From: G958296245 sp963664035
GTDB taxonomy: Bacteria; Chloroflexota; Dehalococcoidia; Lucifugimonadales; G958296245
Direction of reading: 5' to 3'
Assembly: GCA_963664035.2 (NCBI GenBank)
Contig: OY760867.2
Location: 1,488,001 to 1,552,000 of the forward strand
DNA: 64,000 nucleotides
Below the pieces are notes generated by a model. The model was not told the origin of the DNA. It saw only the letters and a list, made by a program, of their open reading frames with translations, and did no database searches. Both the position numbers and the translations under genes were made by a program. Shown here piece by piece: positions 1 through 9,000 of this stretch (positions are counted from its first letter, which is position 1; each line of letters opens with the position of its first letter).

Positions 1-680
1 AGGTCGGGCCAGAAGTTGGCGATCATGGAGACTATGCCCTTGCCGCCGACCATGTAGGTGTAGGCGGCGGTGTACTCGCCGCCTCCGCCTATGCAGACGA
101 CCTTGCCGTCCAGGTGACGGAGGTAGCGCTCGGTCTTCATCATGTCGAGTCCTGCGTCCTTGAGGCCGACGACGTTGGGCACCGACTCCAGCAGGTGGGT
201 CAGCTCGGCGGAGGTGACCTCGAGGTGGTGCCAGTCGGGCAGGTAGTAGAAGAGGATGCCTATGTCGACCGCGTCGTTGACGGCCATCAGGTGGGCCCTG
301 GCGCTGGCGAGGCTGGCGGGGAAGTAGGACGGGGGCGGCACCAGGATGCCGTCCACGCCCGCGTCCGCGCACCATCGGGCCATCTCGACGACGTCGCGGG
401 TCGAGTTGCCTCCGCAGCCGGGGACCACCACGGCGTCCGTGCCCTTGGTCTCGTCCAGCACGGCGGTTATGACGCGCCGCTGCTCGGCGGCGCTCAGGTT
501 GGGGAACTCGCCGGTGGAGCCGAGCGGCGTCAGGTGGGTGATGCCCGATTCGAGCAGGAAGCGGACGTTGCGGCGCAGGCCGGGCTCGTCGATCTCCAGG
601 TCGGGGGTGTACGGAGTGACCGGGTAGGCGTGTACGCCGGGCAGGCGGGCCCTCAGCTCCTCCGGGGCCGGCGCGGCCAT
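1..680 (-). CDS. DapA-family (dihydrodipicolinate synthase-like) aldolase/lyase, 3' end outside window
   Basis: Reading the minus strand from the ATG at 680 gives a TIM-barrel Schiff-base lyase of the DapA/N-acetylneuraminate lyase family. The N-terminus has YPVTPYT, the family GTTGE-type loop appears as GSTGEFPNLS near residue 55, and the Schiff-base lysine sits in GLKDA near residue 175. The family cleaves or condenses 2-keto acids such as pyruvate; the substrate cannot be read from sequence, and the tyrosine region reads FYYLPDW rather than the usual YNxP. The stop of the bicupin gene lies 1 bp upstream, so the two are probably cotranscribed, which suggests a sugar-acid catabolic role rather than lysine synthesis. 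The C-terminus lies beyond base 1. Confidence 0.85.
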   Translation of the reverse strand, partial: MAAPAPEELRARLPGVHAYPVTPYTPDLEIDEPGLRRNVRFLLESGITHLTPLGSTGEFPNLSAAEQRRVITAVLDETKGTDAVVVPGCGGNSTRDVVEMARWCADAGVDGILVPPPSYFPASLASARAHLMAVNDAVDIGILFYYLPDWHHLEVTSAELTHLLESVPNVVGLKDAGLDMMKTERYLRHLDGKVVCIGGGGEYTAAYTYMVGGKGIVSMIANFWPD

Positions 681-681
681 G

Positions 682-1521
682 CTACCGGTAGCTCGGCGCG
701 ACGGCGAAGAGCATGGTGGCGGGCTCGGTTGCCTCGTTGACGTAGCGGTGGGGCGTGCCGCCTGGGACGTATGCGGCGTCGAGCGCGTCCAGGTCGAATA
801 CCTGCCGGGTCTCCGGCAGGAAGACGTGGGCCGCGCCCTTGGCGACGTAGGCGACCTCGTCGCCCGGGTGGGTCTCGGGGTCGGTGACCGTGCCGGGCAG
901 CAGCGTGAAAGTCCCCATCGTGAGCCGCTCGGTGGAGGCGAAGAGGGAGACGCGCACCGGAGACTTGACGCCCTGGATGACGTGGAGCCAGTCGCGCGAC
1001 TGGAGCACCTTGATCTCCTCGGTCCGCCTGGCTTCGTCCGCGTTCCAGGGCCAGTTGCCCAGGAGGTCGTAGCGGCCGCCAACGGGCGCGTCGAAGCGGG
1101 GAGCGAAGCTGCCGAGGGTCTCGGCGTCGGTCAGGTCGTCGGGCAGCGGGGCGAATCCGGCGACGATGAGCACCTGCTCGGTACCGAAGTTGTAGCCGTA
1201 GTGGAAGGTGTGGCGCCGGAAGTGGAGCGCCTCACCCTCGTTGACGACCTGCACCTCGCCGGTCGCCGGGTTGTGGAAGGTCAGGCTGCCCTGGAGGATG
1301 TAATAGCACTCGTCGGCGTCGTAGAAGGACTTGTGGGTCTCCGAGTGGGTCCACCTGGCGCCGGGGGCCAGCGAGAAGAGGGACATGATCAGCTTGTCGC
1401 TGTTGCGGTGGTACCAGTCGACGACGTGGCCGGACTCGTCGTCGCCCCAGATGTAGCGCTCCACGTCGGCGTGGCGCAGCGCGCGTGGCTCGTAGGTGTA
1501 CTTGTGGCGTTCGTCGGTCAT
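682..1521 (-). CDS. Bicupin (two cupin domains) of unknown substrate
   Basis: The 279-residue protein has two cupin barrels. The first, at residues 45-125, carries HSETHKSFYDADE, the strand LQGSLTFHNP and a later HTFHYGYN. The second, at residues 195-275, carries ETHPGDEVAYVAKG and PGGTPHRYVN. Histidines and glutamates in both halves could bind metal. Bicupins of this size include ureidoglycine aminohydrolase and various sugar-acid or dioxygenase enzymes, but nothing in this sequence decides among them. It is followed 1 bp downstream by the DapA-family gene, so a shared small-molecule catabolic pathway is plausible. Confidence 0.75.
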   Translation of the reverse strand: MTDERHKYTYEPRALRHADVERYIWGDDESGHVVDWYHRNSDKLIMSLFSLAPGARWTHSETHKSFYDADECYYILQGSLTFHNPATGEVQVVNEGEALHFRRHTFHYGYNFGTEQVLIVAGFAPLPDDLTDAETLGSFAPRFDAPVGGRYDLLGNWPWNADEARRTEEIKVLQSRDWLHVIQGVKSPVRVSLFASTERLTMGTFTLLPGTVTDPETHPGDEVAYVAKGAAHVFLPETRQVFDLDALDAAYVPGGTPHRYVNEATEPATMLFAVAPSYR

Positions 1522-1528
1522 TCGTGGG

Positions 1529-2428
1529 TTATACCTCTGGCAGCATCATGACCGTCACGTTCTTCTGCGCCGCGAGGGTCTTCCGGTCGTCGTCGACGTG
1601 GGCGCTTACGACCGCCGGTAGTACACGGTTTCCGGTGAAGTCCGCAAGCAGGGCGGCGCGGCGTGCTGCCCGGAGGATGTCCGAGTCGCCGGCGGTGATG
1701 GAGACCTCGGCGGCGACGTAAAGATCTGCGCCGTCGAAGCTGCGCTTGCCGGCAAGTACGAGATCCAGTTTTAGTATCTCCTGGAACTGGTATTGGTTTA
1801 GGGCGCCTGTGATCCGTGCATCGTCAAGACGGTCCGCCAACTCCCTGTCGGCCCCGGTTGGCGCCCCCTGCAAGACCCTCACCCTGAGGAGGTCGAGATA
1901 CTGGTCGGCCAACCTGCGGGCAGCCTTCTCGGCTTTGATCTCGTAGTATGCTCCGAGGCCGTTGTCGACCCTGCCCGTTAGCCGGTTCATCCCTGTCTTC
2001 AGCACGTCCTGGTCCTGTTCGAGACGGTCGAGGCGCTGGTAGACAAGCTCGAAGTTCCGCTGAGTCGCCTCAATGAAGGCGTCCAGTCTCCTGCTCAAGT
2101 CCTCGAAGTTCTGCTGGGTCGCCTCGATGAAGGTGTCCAGTCTCGTGTCCAACGTGGCAATCCTGCGGTCTGTGGCCTCGAAGTTCCGCTGGGTCGCCTC
2201 GATGTAGGAGGCCAGTCTCCTATCCAAGGCGGCCAGTCTCCTGTCCAACGCGGCAATCCTGCGGTCTGTGGCCTCGAAGTTCCGCTGGGACGCCTCGACG
2301 AAGGAGGCCAGCTGTTCAGGCAGCCGCGCGGTCTCCTCTCCCAGGACGAGCCCTCGAATGGTCTCCCTCCATTCCGGGTGTTCCCGGAGTACTCGGGCAA
2401 CGTCGCTTATGTCGTTGATGGTGGTCAT
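1529..2428 (-). CDS. Coiled-coil repeat protein with nuclease-like C-terminal region (DUF3782-like)
   Basis: The 299-residue protein starts with a short helical region (to about residue 40), followed by four imperfect repeats of the type EATQRNFEATDRRIA (about residues 42-134) that must form a long coiled coil. A C-terminal globular domain follows (about residues 150-299), with AYYEIKAEKAAR, LDLVLAGKR and YVAAEVSITAG. That arrangement resembles the DUF3782 and similar proteins, in which a PD-(D/E)xK-like fold follows a coiled coil. The D-L-V-L and A-E-V-S positions could be the core of such a fold; this is an inference. It lies 7 bp upstream of the bicupin gene. No function is assigned. Confidence 0.7.
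   Translation of the reverse strand: MTTINDISDVARVLREHPEWRETIRGLVLGEETARLPEQLASFVEASQRNFEATDRRIAALDRRLAALDRRLASYIEATQRNFEATDRRIATLDTRLDTFIEATQQNFEDLSRRLDAFIEATQRNFELVYQRLDRLEQDQDVLKTGMNRLTGRVDNGLGAYYEIKAEKAARRLADQYLDLLRVRVLQGAPTGADRELADRLDDARITGALNQYQFQEILKLDLVLAGKRSFDGADLYVAAEVSITAGDSDILRAARRAALLADFTGNRVLPAVVSAHVDDDRKTLAAQKNVTVMMLPEV
2027..2305 (-). repeat. Intragenic coiled-coil repeat block
   Basis: Four repeats of roughly 54-93 bp encode variants of F(I/V)EA(T/S)QRNFEATDRR followed by a variable number of LDRRLA heptad-like modules. Near-identical DNA segments, such as the cluster around 2160-2180 and 2265-2285, show that the copies arose by recent internal duplication. Confidence 0.8.
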
Positions 2429-2441
2429 CGGGAGGGAGGGG

Positions 2442-3536
2442 TCAGTTGGGGTAGATTATCACGCCGCGGCCGTCTTCGCCGGCGGCCAGGGCGTCAAAGC
2501 CCTCGTTGATCTCGTCGAGGGCGTACTCGCGGGTGATCAGGCCGTCGACGTCGATGAGGCCCTTGAGGTAGAGGTCGACCAGCTTGCCGAAGGTCTCGTG
2601 AGGGCTGGCCATGCCGTAGTATGCGCCGAGCAGGGACTTCTGGTTCCTGATGAAGTCGACCATGTCTATGGGCGCGCCCTCGCCGAGCGGGCCGAGGCCG
2701 ATCATGACGCCCGCGCCGCCCTTGCGGACGGACTTGACGGCGTCGGACATGACCTGCGGGCTGCCGAAGGAGTCGAAGGCGAGGTCGACGCCGCCGTCGG
2801 TCAGTTCCTTGATCGCCTCGATGGCGTCTACCTCCCTGGCGTTGACGACGTCGGTGGCGCCGAACCTGTAGCTGAACTCGAGCTTGTGGTCGAAGATGTC
2901 GACGGCGATGATCTTGCTGGCGTTGAAGAGGCGCGCGCCCTGGATGACGTTGAGGCCGACGCCGCCGCACCCGAAGACGGCGACGGTCATGCCGACGCGG
3001 GCCTCGGGGTTGTTGATGACCGAGCCGACGCCGGTGGTGACGCAGCAGCCGATGAGCGCGGCCACGGGCATGGGCACCTCGTCCGGGATGGGGTAGCAGG
3101 ACTGCTGGGGCATGACGGCGTAGTCGCTGAAGGCGCCCATCTTGTGCATCTGGTGGATGCCCTGCTGGCCGTCGTGGAGGCGCAGGGTGCCGTCGAACTG
3201 TAGGGTCGGGGCGGCCTGGTGCGTCTCGCAGAGCTGCGGCTTGCCGGAGCGGCAGACGCGGCAGTGGCCGCAGTTGGGCACGAAGGAGAGGATGCAGCGG
3301 TCGCCGGGCTTGACGGTCGTGACGCCGTCGCCGGTCTCGACGACCGTGCCGCCGGCCTCGTGTCCGAGCACGAGCGGGAGCGGCATCTTGGCGGTGCCGA
3401 TCATGAAGTGGTGGTCGCTGGCGCAGAGGCCGGCGGCGCCCATCTTGACCAGCACCTCGCCGGACCTGGGCGGCTCCTGGTCGAGCTCACGCACGTCGAG
3501 CGGCTGGTGTGGCTCGTAGAGTACGGCTGCCTTCAA
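2442..3536 (-). CDS. Zinc-dependent medium-chain alcohol dehydrogenase
   Basis: This 364-residue NAD-dependent dehydrogenase has the catalytic-zinc cysteine in AGLCASDHH (residue 38), the GHEAGG motif, and four cysteines of the structural zinc lobe in CGHCRVCRSGKPQLC. The Rossmann motif is VFGCGGVGLN near residue 190. The length and spacing match class III/long-chain Zn-ADHs, including the mycothiol- or glutathione-type formaldehyde dehydrogenases and NDMA-dependent enzymes. The substrate is not determinable. It is 13 bp upstream of the coiled-coil gene and in the same orientation. Confidence 0.9.
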   Translation of the reverse strand: MKAAVLYEPHQPLDVRELDQEPPRSGEVLVKMGAAGLCASDHHFMIGTAKMPLPLVLGHEAGGTVVETGDGVTTVKPGDRCILSFVPNCGHCRVCRSGKPQLCETHQAAPTLQFDGTLRLHDGQQGIHQMHKMGAFSDYAVMPQQSCYPIPDEVPMPVAALIGCCVTTGVGSVINNPEARVGMTVAVFGCGGVGLNVIQGARLFNASKIIAVDIFDHKLEFSYRFGATDVVNAREVDAIEAIKELTDGGVDLAFDSFGSPQVMSDAVKSVRKGGAGVMIGLGPLGEGAPIDMVDFIRNQKSLLGAYYGMASPHETFGKLVDLYLKGLIDVDGLITREYALDEINEGFDALAAGEDGRGVIIYPN

Positions 3537-3619
3537 CTGGCTACCCCCTTCCGTGCAGGCGCCCCGGAACGCGGCGCGCCCGCTCAGGGGCGGGCGCGTC
3601 TACCGAGGGGTGTGCGGCT

Positions 3620-3973
3620 CTAGAGCTCGTCGCCGGCGCTGTACGGGCACATCTCGCCTTTGCCGAGGTCGTAGAGGTCGCTTGCGGAGTCGTGCGGCTT
3701 GGAGGCCTTGGAAGGCAAGACGTCGCCGGCGTCGTCCGAGACGGCGAGATCGGCCCCGACGGACTTGCCGGTGACGACTACGCCGTTCTCGCTGCCGTTC
3801 ATGTCGGAGCCGACGGCAACGGGTACGGGTACGGACTCTACGGCGGGAGCGTCGACGGTCGCCGTGGCGGCATCGGTCTCAGGGCCTCCGGCGCGGAGCG
3901 AGATGAGGGCGAACGCGCCCGCGACTACCGCGAGAACGAGAGCAAGCGAAACGAACAGCAGCGGTCTCTTCAT
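3620..3973 (-). CDS. Small membrane-anchored or secreted protein, unknown
   Basis: The 117-residue product begins MKRPLLFVSLALVLAVVAGAF, a single hydrophobic signal/anchor segment. An acidic, Ala/Val/Ser-rich region without a recognisable domain follows, with one cysteine near the end. A strong Shine-Dalgarno AGGAGG lies 6-8 bp before the ATG on the minus strand, supporting expression. I do not recognise the family. Confidence 0.55.
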   Translation of the reverse strand: MKRPLLFVSLALVLAVVAGAFALISLRAGGPETDAATATVDAPAVESVPVPVAVGSDMNGSENGVVVTGKSVGADLAVSDDAGDVLPSKASKPHDSASDLYDLGKGEMCPYSAGDEL

Positions 3974-4145
3974 CTCCTACCTCCTGGCCGTGGGCAGTGC
4001 GTAGGGGATGAGAATATCGCTTCGAGCCGCCCTTTGTCAAACGCGGTCGCGGCGGCCTGGCGCGAAAATGTGTTCCATTTGTTCCAAATCCGAACTGTGA
4101 TTCGTGTGATGGGGGTGATCGGGACCGGTGACTTGTGCCAGTTCT

Positions 4146-4151
4146 TATAAT
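4146..4151 (+). promoter_or_regulatory. Candidate -10 box upstream of the first propeller lipoprotein
   Basis: A perfect TATAAT occurs about 100 bp upstream of the ATG at 4251 in a non-coding stretch of lower GC than the surroundings. The -35 region (around 4123-4128) is a poor match, so this is only a candidate. Confidence 0.35.
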
Positions 4152-4197
4152 GTGTGTAGAACCATGTTGACTCGGTACTAGCATCCGATGCTCGCCG

Positions 4198-4246
4198 CAC
4201 CCGTTCGACATCATGGCGGTCTATGCGCTCTACTAGGTGAGGTGAC
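4198..4246 (+). repeat. Leader repeat, copy 1
   Basis: This 49-bp segment just before the start codon at 4251 recurs at 6486-6534 before the paralogous gene with about six mismatches. Both copies end in a GAGGTGAC Shine-Dalgarno region. The shared leader shows that gene and 5' region were duplicated together. Confidence 0.8.
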
Positions 4247-4250
4247 CCTA

Positions 4251-5066
4251 ATGCGCTTGTGGGTGACTCTGGCAGTGTTCTTCGCTCTCGCCCTCGCGAG
4301 CGCTGCCAGTTGTGGCTTGGACTCGAGCGGAGACCATGAGTTCACGGTGACACCGCGTCCAGCCGCCGACCCCACGCCGCCACCCATTGCCCCTACGCCA
4401 CAGCCAACCCCAAGCCCTACGCCGACCGCGACGCCATCCCCAACCTCAAGCCCTACGCCAACCGCGACACCGAGGCCAACCGTCGGCGGGGTTGCGTGGT
4501 GGTCCCTAGGCTCAAGCCCTACACCGACCGCAACGCCGAGGCCAAAAATGATAGAGGTAGTGACCGTCGACCCCATCGTGGATCCGGTCTGTGACCTCAG
4601 TTCGCGTTGGGGTTGGCGAGATTCCAAATTCATTAGATGGTCGCCAGACGGCTCTCACGTCCTATTTGACTTCCGTTTTCGTTGGCCGAATGGCCCGATT
4701 CAGCTATATGCCGTTAACGCCGAAGGCTCCCAACTGCACAAGATTGTCGATACATCGGATATTCGGCACTCTGCTGAGGAGTCCATAGGTACGCCGGTCA
4801 ACCCTCCCATGATGTACTTTGACATATCTCCCGACGGCTCCAGAATTGCATATTCCACGTGCGTCCACATCCCTGGTCATGTATCGTCTAGCAAATCGGG
4901 CTACTGGTGGAAAGAATATGACTACAGCTACGAGATATTCGTGTCGAACATCGACGGCATGGGAACGAAGCGGCTAACCGAGAACGGCCATTTCGACAAC
5001 TTCCCTGTATGGTCGCCCGACGGGACACGCATAGCCCTTCATTTCGGATCGAGACCCCACTCATGA
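4251..5066 (+). CDS. Propeller/LRR lipoprotein, 5' part of a frameshifted gene
   Basis: The ATG at 4251 is preceded by AGGTGA and starts MRLWVTLAVFFALAL, a lipoprotein-type signal peptide with cysteine at residue 21. A Pro-Thr-rich linker (residues 35-100) follows, then TolB-like propeller blades with WSPDGSHVLF, SPDGSRIAYSTC and WSPDGTRIAL. The frame then reads HFGSRPHS and stops. Dropping one base near 5035-5041 restores a frame that continues DRDPTHDGWETRGQL into the downstream ORF, exactly where the intact paralogue (6538-8862) continues. Either a real frameshift mutation or a one-base sequencing error explains this. The intact form would be an outer-surface lipoprotein. Confidence 0.7.
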   Translation: MRLWVTLAVFFALALASAASCGLDSSGDHEFTVTPRPAADPTPPPIAPTPQPTPSPTPTATPSPTSSPTPTATPRPTVGGVAWWSLGSSPTPTATPRPKMIEVVTVDPIVDPVCDLSSRWGWRDSKFIRWSPDGSHVLFDFRFRWPNGPIQLYAVNAEGSQLHKIVDTSDIRHSAEESIGTPVNPPMMYFDISPDGSRIAYSTCVHIPGHVSSSKSGYWWKEYDYSYEIFVSNIDGMGTKRLTENGHFDNFPVWSPDGTRIALHFGSRPHS

Positions 5067-5103
5067 TGGTTGGGAGACCAGAGGCCAGCTCACCATATAC
5101 ACG

Positions 5104-6447
5104 ATGGAAACGGGCAAGTCGAGAGAAATCGCTCTCTCCGGTCGTCAAGCCGCCCCTTATCCACCGGCGTGGTCTCCCGACGGCCGGAGTATAGCGTTTG
5201 TCGCATATGAGGAAGATGCATATGAGGAAGACGAGTACCCTTGGCAGGGAGTTGCCTACACGGTCGAGGCCGACGGATCGGATCTGACCAGAGTATCGGA
5301 GACCATCAGCGCACCTTCATGGTCTCCCGACAGCCAGCGGATAGGGATCGTCAGATACGAGGACGAAGATAAAGCAGCCATATACACGGTCGGAGCCGAC
5401 GGATCATATCCCTTCATGGCCGCTAACGTTAAACTGGACGCATCCCAACGATGGCTGGACAGAGTGTCATGGCTACCGGACGGAACCCCGACACTCGGCC
5501 GTGTTTCTCCAGATGGCTCGCGAATAGCCTTTCGAAGCCATTTCGACAACATTGTTAACATCTTTAACCCCTATGACCTTCTATACACCACCGCCCTGAA
5601 CGGCATAGACATTGAAGTCCTGGTGAAAGGCGGACACTCTCCAGAAGCCAAGAACTCAGGGTGGAGTGGTTACCATACTGACACTGTCTCTTGTCCTGAA
5701 GGGTTCGTGCTTTCGGACCCGGTGCCAGTGCTAGGACAAGGGTGGCGGTATTGCGTCGATATCACCTCTTGTTCGGAGGGATTCGTAGTTCCTGAACCGG
5801 AGAAGAACCCCGGTCTAGTTAAGGATTGCGAGACGCTCATGCCATTGCGGGTTGTCCTGATCGGCCTCCCGGAGGAAGTCCACACGAACTGGGGCCCAGG
5901 CACCCCCATCAGAGACTGGGCTGGAATCACCGTGACGGCTGTCGAAGAACCCCTACAACCACCCGCTCCACGAGTCACCGGGCTTAAACTCATACCGATT
6001 CTCATAACGCTACCCGCTACCATGACTCCTAGTCTGGGCAGACTCACAGAGCTCAGGGAGTTGACCGTGAACCATGTGAACATCGGAGGGCACATTCCAC
6101 GAGAGTTGGGTAATTTGGCGAATCTACAGGTGTTGGTCCTAAGTGGGTCAGAACTGACCGGCAGCATCCCATCGGAATTGGGCAACCTGACGAATCTACG
6201 TGTGTTAAGTCTACAGGGCAGTCTCAGCGGACATATACCATCGGAACTGGGCAACCTGTCAAATCTACAAGAGTTGGTCCTAGAATGGAACTATCTCACA
6301 GGTACCATCCCCCCAGAACTGGGCAACCTCTCAGACCTCCGCAGGCTGGCACTTTCTGGCAACGAGTTGACCGGTTGCATCCCCCAGGCACTGCGGAATG
6401 TTGAGCGCAACGACCTGGACAAGCTCGGCCTTGATTACTGCGAGTAG
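5104..6447 (+). CDS. Propeller/LRR lipoprotein, 3' part of the frameshifted gene
   Basis: The in-frame coding potential actually begins near 5041, before the first ATG at 5104, because this is the continuation of the gene at 4251. It holds the remaining TolB blades (AWSPDGRSIAFVAY, SWSPDSQRIGIV), then two Cys-containing EGFV modules (SCPEGFVLSDP and SCSEGFVVPEP). About five leucine-rich repeats of the type LGNLTNLRVLSLQG follow, and it ends GCIPQALRNVERNDL. The same module order is found in the tandem paralogue. Together these imply an extracellular protein-interaction role. It is unlikely to be translated alone. Confidence 0.7.
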   Translation: METGKSREIALSGRQAAPYPPAWSPDGRSIAFVAYEEDAYEEDEYPWQGVAYTVEADGSDLTRVSETISAPSWSPDSQRIGIVRYEDEDKAAIYTVGADGSYPFMAANVKLDASQRWLDRVSWLPDGTPTLGRVSPDGSRIAFRSHFDNIVNIFNPYDLLYTTALNGIDIEVLVKGGHSPEAKNSGWSGYHTDTVSCPEGFVLSDPVPVLGQGWRYCVDITSCSEGFVVPEPEKNPGLVKDCETLMPLRVVLIGLPEEVHTNWGPGTPIRDWAGITVTAVEEPLQPPAPRVTGLKLIPILITLPATMTPSLGRLTELRELTVNHVNIGGHIPRELGNLANLQVLVLSGSELTGSIPSELGNLTNLRVLSLQGSLSGHIPSELGNLSNLQELVLEWNYLTGTIPPELGNLSDLRRLALSGNELTGCIPQALRNVERNDLDKLGLDYCE

Positions 6448-6485
6448 GAGTAGGCAGGCGCATGGAAGTGGACATCAATTCGCCT

Positions 6486-6534
6486 CACCCATTCGACATC
6501 ATGGCGATCTATGCGCTCTACCAGACGAGGTGAC
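6486..6534 (+). repeat. Leader repeat, copy 2
   Basis: Second copy of the 49-bp leader found at 4198-4246, placed at the same distance from the next start codon (6538). Confidence 0.8.
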
Positions 6535-6537
6535 TTC

Positions 6538-8862
6538 ATGACACTGCGCCTGTGCGTGATCCTAACGGCGCTGCTCGTGCCTGCGCTAGCGGGCGTGTCT
6601 GGCTGCACCGGGGACTCGGACAGCATCCCGGAGCCTACCCCAGCGCACACCCCAGAGCCAACGGCAACGCCTACCGTGGAGCCAATGCCAGCGCACACTC
6701 CGGAACCGACCGCTACTCCAGAACCGACAGTGATCATTAGGGACACTGGGCACGGGCTTGGCCCGTGCGACAGTGGGTACGATTATCAAGATACCTTTGT
6801 AAAGGGCAGACTCCAATGGTCGCCGGACGGCTCACGCATACTCTTCACTAACTTACAGGACTACCACTCTCCGCCGGTTGACTTCGTGGAAGCCGATGGG
6901 TCTCGGCTGGGCGTAGTCAGGGGAACCCCAACCCATTTGGTGAACGTTAGCGCCGGGCCATTGAGGACTTTCGACGTATCGCCCGACGGCTCACGCATCG
7001 CGTATTCCACGTGCGTGTATCCGACCGGAGGGCGGTGGGAGCGCCACGATTACTACGAGATAGTCACATCGAATATCGACGGCACGGCTACGGAGAAGCT
7101 GACCGATAACACCTTCCACGACCTCTACCCTGTGTGGTCGCCCGACGGGACTCGCGTGGCCTTCATCCTTGGGCGTGGACGGTGGGTCTTCAATGACCGG
7201 CCTCAGGCACTCGCCATCTACACGACGGCGACTCGCAAGTTGATAGAGGTCCGCCTCTCTACGAGGGCTAGCTCCATCGCTACGCATCCGCCTGCCTGGT
7301 CTCCCGATGGCCGAAGCATAGCATTCCTGGGAAACATCACGAGGTATGGGGAATACAGGGAGAAGTTGGGCACTGAGATACACCTATACACTGTGGATCC
7401 TGACGGTTCGGGTCCGGGGAGGTTAATATCGAATGTGGGGGAGTCGAATGTGATAAAACATATAGTGTCGAATGTGGTAAGCGCCCCGTCTTGGTCTCCC
7501 GACGGCAAGCGGATAGCGGTGGCCGTGTCCGAGGGGGACGGCGCGACGCTGTACACGTACGCGGCAGACGGCTCGGATCCCGTCAGGATCGCGAGCATCG
7601 GCCGCAATGACCCAATCAACCACAGGTGGCCGAAGCCCGACCCGCCCGCATTGTGGGTCCCCAACGTCGCTTGGTCGCCGGACGGCTCAAAGATCATGTA
7701 CGGAGCACTGGCCGTGGTTAACGCCGATGACGGCTCCGTCGTTCTCGACACGCTGCCGTTGAGATTCGACTGGGTTGGTCTCTTGTCTGCCGGGCCTATC
7801 CGGAGTTCTAACCGTCCCCTTGCGGCGTGGTCGCCTGACGGCTCCAGGATCGCCGTGCAGGCCGTGCCGGGTGAGTACGGCAACCCTTCGTATGGGCACT
7901 ACTATGGCTTCCCCGTGCTGTATACGATGAACAGTGATGGCACGGACGTGCGCATCCTGGTGAAGATCGTAGACGACAGCCTCATAGCCTGGAAGCCTAC
8001 CCGGCCTCCCGCCGACGTCGAGGCGTGCTCCAACGGCAAGGTCGTTCCCGACCCCGAGGGGAGCCCAGGGCTGGTCGAGGACTGCCGGACGCTCCTGGGG
8101 ATGAGGGACACCCTTTCCGGCTCGGAGACGCTCGATTGGAGCTCCGAAACGCCCATCAGGATGTGGACGGGGGTCGACGTGAGCGGAAATCCGCTCCGCG
8201 TGCGGGGCCTTTTCCCCAACTTGTCGTTATATGCACAGGTCCAGCTATTTGGACAGATCCCGCCTGAGATAGCCAATCTGTCGGAGCTCAGGGTGTTGAA
8301 CCTAGGAGAGAGCGAGTTGAACGGGCGCATTCCACCGGAGATAGGCAACCTGACAAACCTCGAGCGGTTGACCCTGAATTCTACACAGCTCACCGGGCCA
8401 ATTCCGCCCGAGATAGGCAACCTGACAAAGCTTACTGAGTTGAGCCTGGCACATGCAAACCTCAGCGGGCCCATTCCACCTGAGATAGGCAATCTGACGA
8501 ACCTGGAGTCATTGGGACTGGTTTTCAACCGCCTCAGCGGGCCCATCCCGCCTGAGATCGGCAACCTTGTGAATCTACGGGGTGATCTGGACCTGAGCGG
8601 GCTCATCGGCGGCCCGTACGAAGCTTCCAAGAGAAACGAGTTTACTGGAAGCATCCCTGCGGAGTTGGGCAATCTCGTGAATCTGAACAAGCTGTCCCTA
8701 AATTGGAATTCGTTGACGGGAAGCATCCCTACGGAGTTAAGCAACCTCAACCTGGAAGAACTGTATTTGGGCGGCAATGAGTTGACCGGCTGCATCCCCC
8801 AAGCGCTGCGGAACGTCGGGTTCAACGACCTGGACGAGCTTGGCCTCGGGTACTGCGAGTGA
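6538..8862 (+). CDS. Lipoprotein with TolB-like beta-propeller and leucine-rich repeats
   Basis: The ATG at 6538 is preceded by GAGGTGAC and gives a signal peptide ending in the lipobox VSGC (cysteine 23). A short PT-rich linker follows (residues 30-65), then about seven propeller blades marked by WSPDGSRILF, SPDGSRIAYSTC, WSPDGTRVAF, WSPDGRSIAFLG, WSPDGKRIAV, WSPDGSKIMY and WSPDGSRIAV. A Cys-containing module (CSNGKVVPDPEGSPGLVEDC) leads into eight or so leucine-rich repeats of the form IPPEIGNLTNLERLTLN. It should be a lipid-anchored, surface-exposed binding protein; the ligand is unknown. It is an intact paralogue of the preceding frameshifted gene, about 775 residues long. Confidence 0.85.
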   Translation: MTLRLCVILTALLVPALAGVSGCTGDSDSIPEPTPAHTPEPTATPTVEPMPAHTPEPTATPEPTVIIRDTGHGLGPCDSGYDYQDTFVKGRLQWSPDGSRILFTNLQDYHSPPVDFVEADGSRLGVVRGTPTHLVNVSAGPLRTFDVSPDGSRIAYSTCVYPTGGRWERHDYYEIVTSNIDGTATEKLTDNTFHDLYPVWSPDGTRVAFILGRGRWVFNDRPQALAIYTTATRKLIEVRLSTRASSIATHPPAWSPDGRSIAFLGNITRYGEYREKLGTEIHLYTVDPDGSGPGRLISNVGESNVIKHIVSNVVSAPSWSPDGKRIAVAVSEGDGATLYTYAADGSDPVRIASIGRNDPINHRWPKPDPPALWVPNVAWSPDGSKIMYGALAVVNADDGSVVLDTLPLRFDWVGLLSAGPIRSSNRPLAAWSPDGSRIAVQAVPGEYGNPSYGHYYGFPVLYTMNSDGTDVRILVKIVDDSLIAWKPTRPPADVEACSNGKVVPDPEGSPGLVEDCRTLLGMRDTLSGSETLDWSSETPIRMWTGVDVSGNPLRVRGLFPNLSLYAQVQLFGQIPPEIANLSELRVLNLGESELNGRIPPEIGNLTNLERLTLNSTQLTGPIPPEIGNLTKLTELSLAHANLSGPIPPEIGNLTNLESLGLVFNRLSGPIPPEIGNLVNLRGDLDLSGLIGGPYEASKRNEFTGSIPAELGNLVNLNKLSLNWNSLTGSIPTELSNLNLEELYLGGNELTGCIPQALRNVGFNDLDELGLGYCE

Positions 8863-8886
8863 CTGGAACTGACGCCATGAAGAAGG

Positions 8887-8914
8887 CGGCCCGGCGGCCA
8901 GCCCCGGCGGGCCG
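8887..8914 (+). terminator. Stem-loop after the lipoprotein pair
   Basis: The arms CGGCCCG and CGGGCCG can pair 25 bp after the stop codon at 8862. There is no T-tract, so this is a weak intrinsic terminator candidate. Confidence 0.35.
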
Positions 8915-9000
8915 TGGTAGTGAAAAGCGCTCCGGCGTGTCATAATGCGTCGTAGAGGCCGGGCGATGCGCAGAGCCGGCCCATGTGTAGGAGGCAGCCC

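Noticed and set aside
2268..3203. Long plus-strand ORF opposite the alcohol dehydrogenase
   Set aside because: Val/Ala/Gly/Asp-rich mirror of a high-GC minus-strand gene; no family resemblance.
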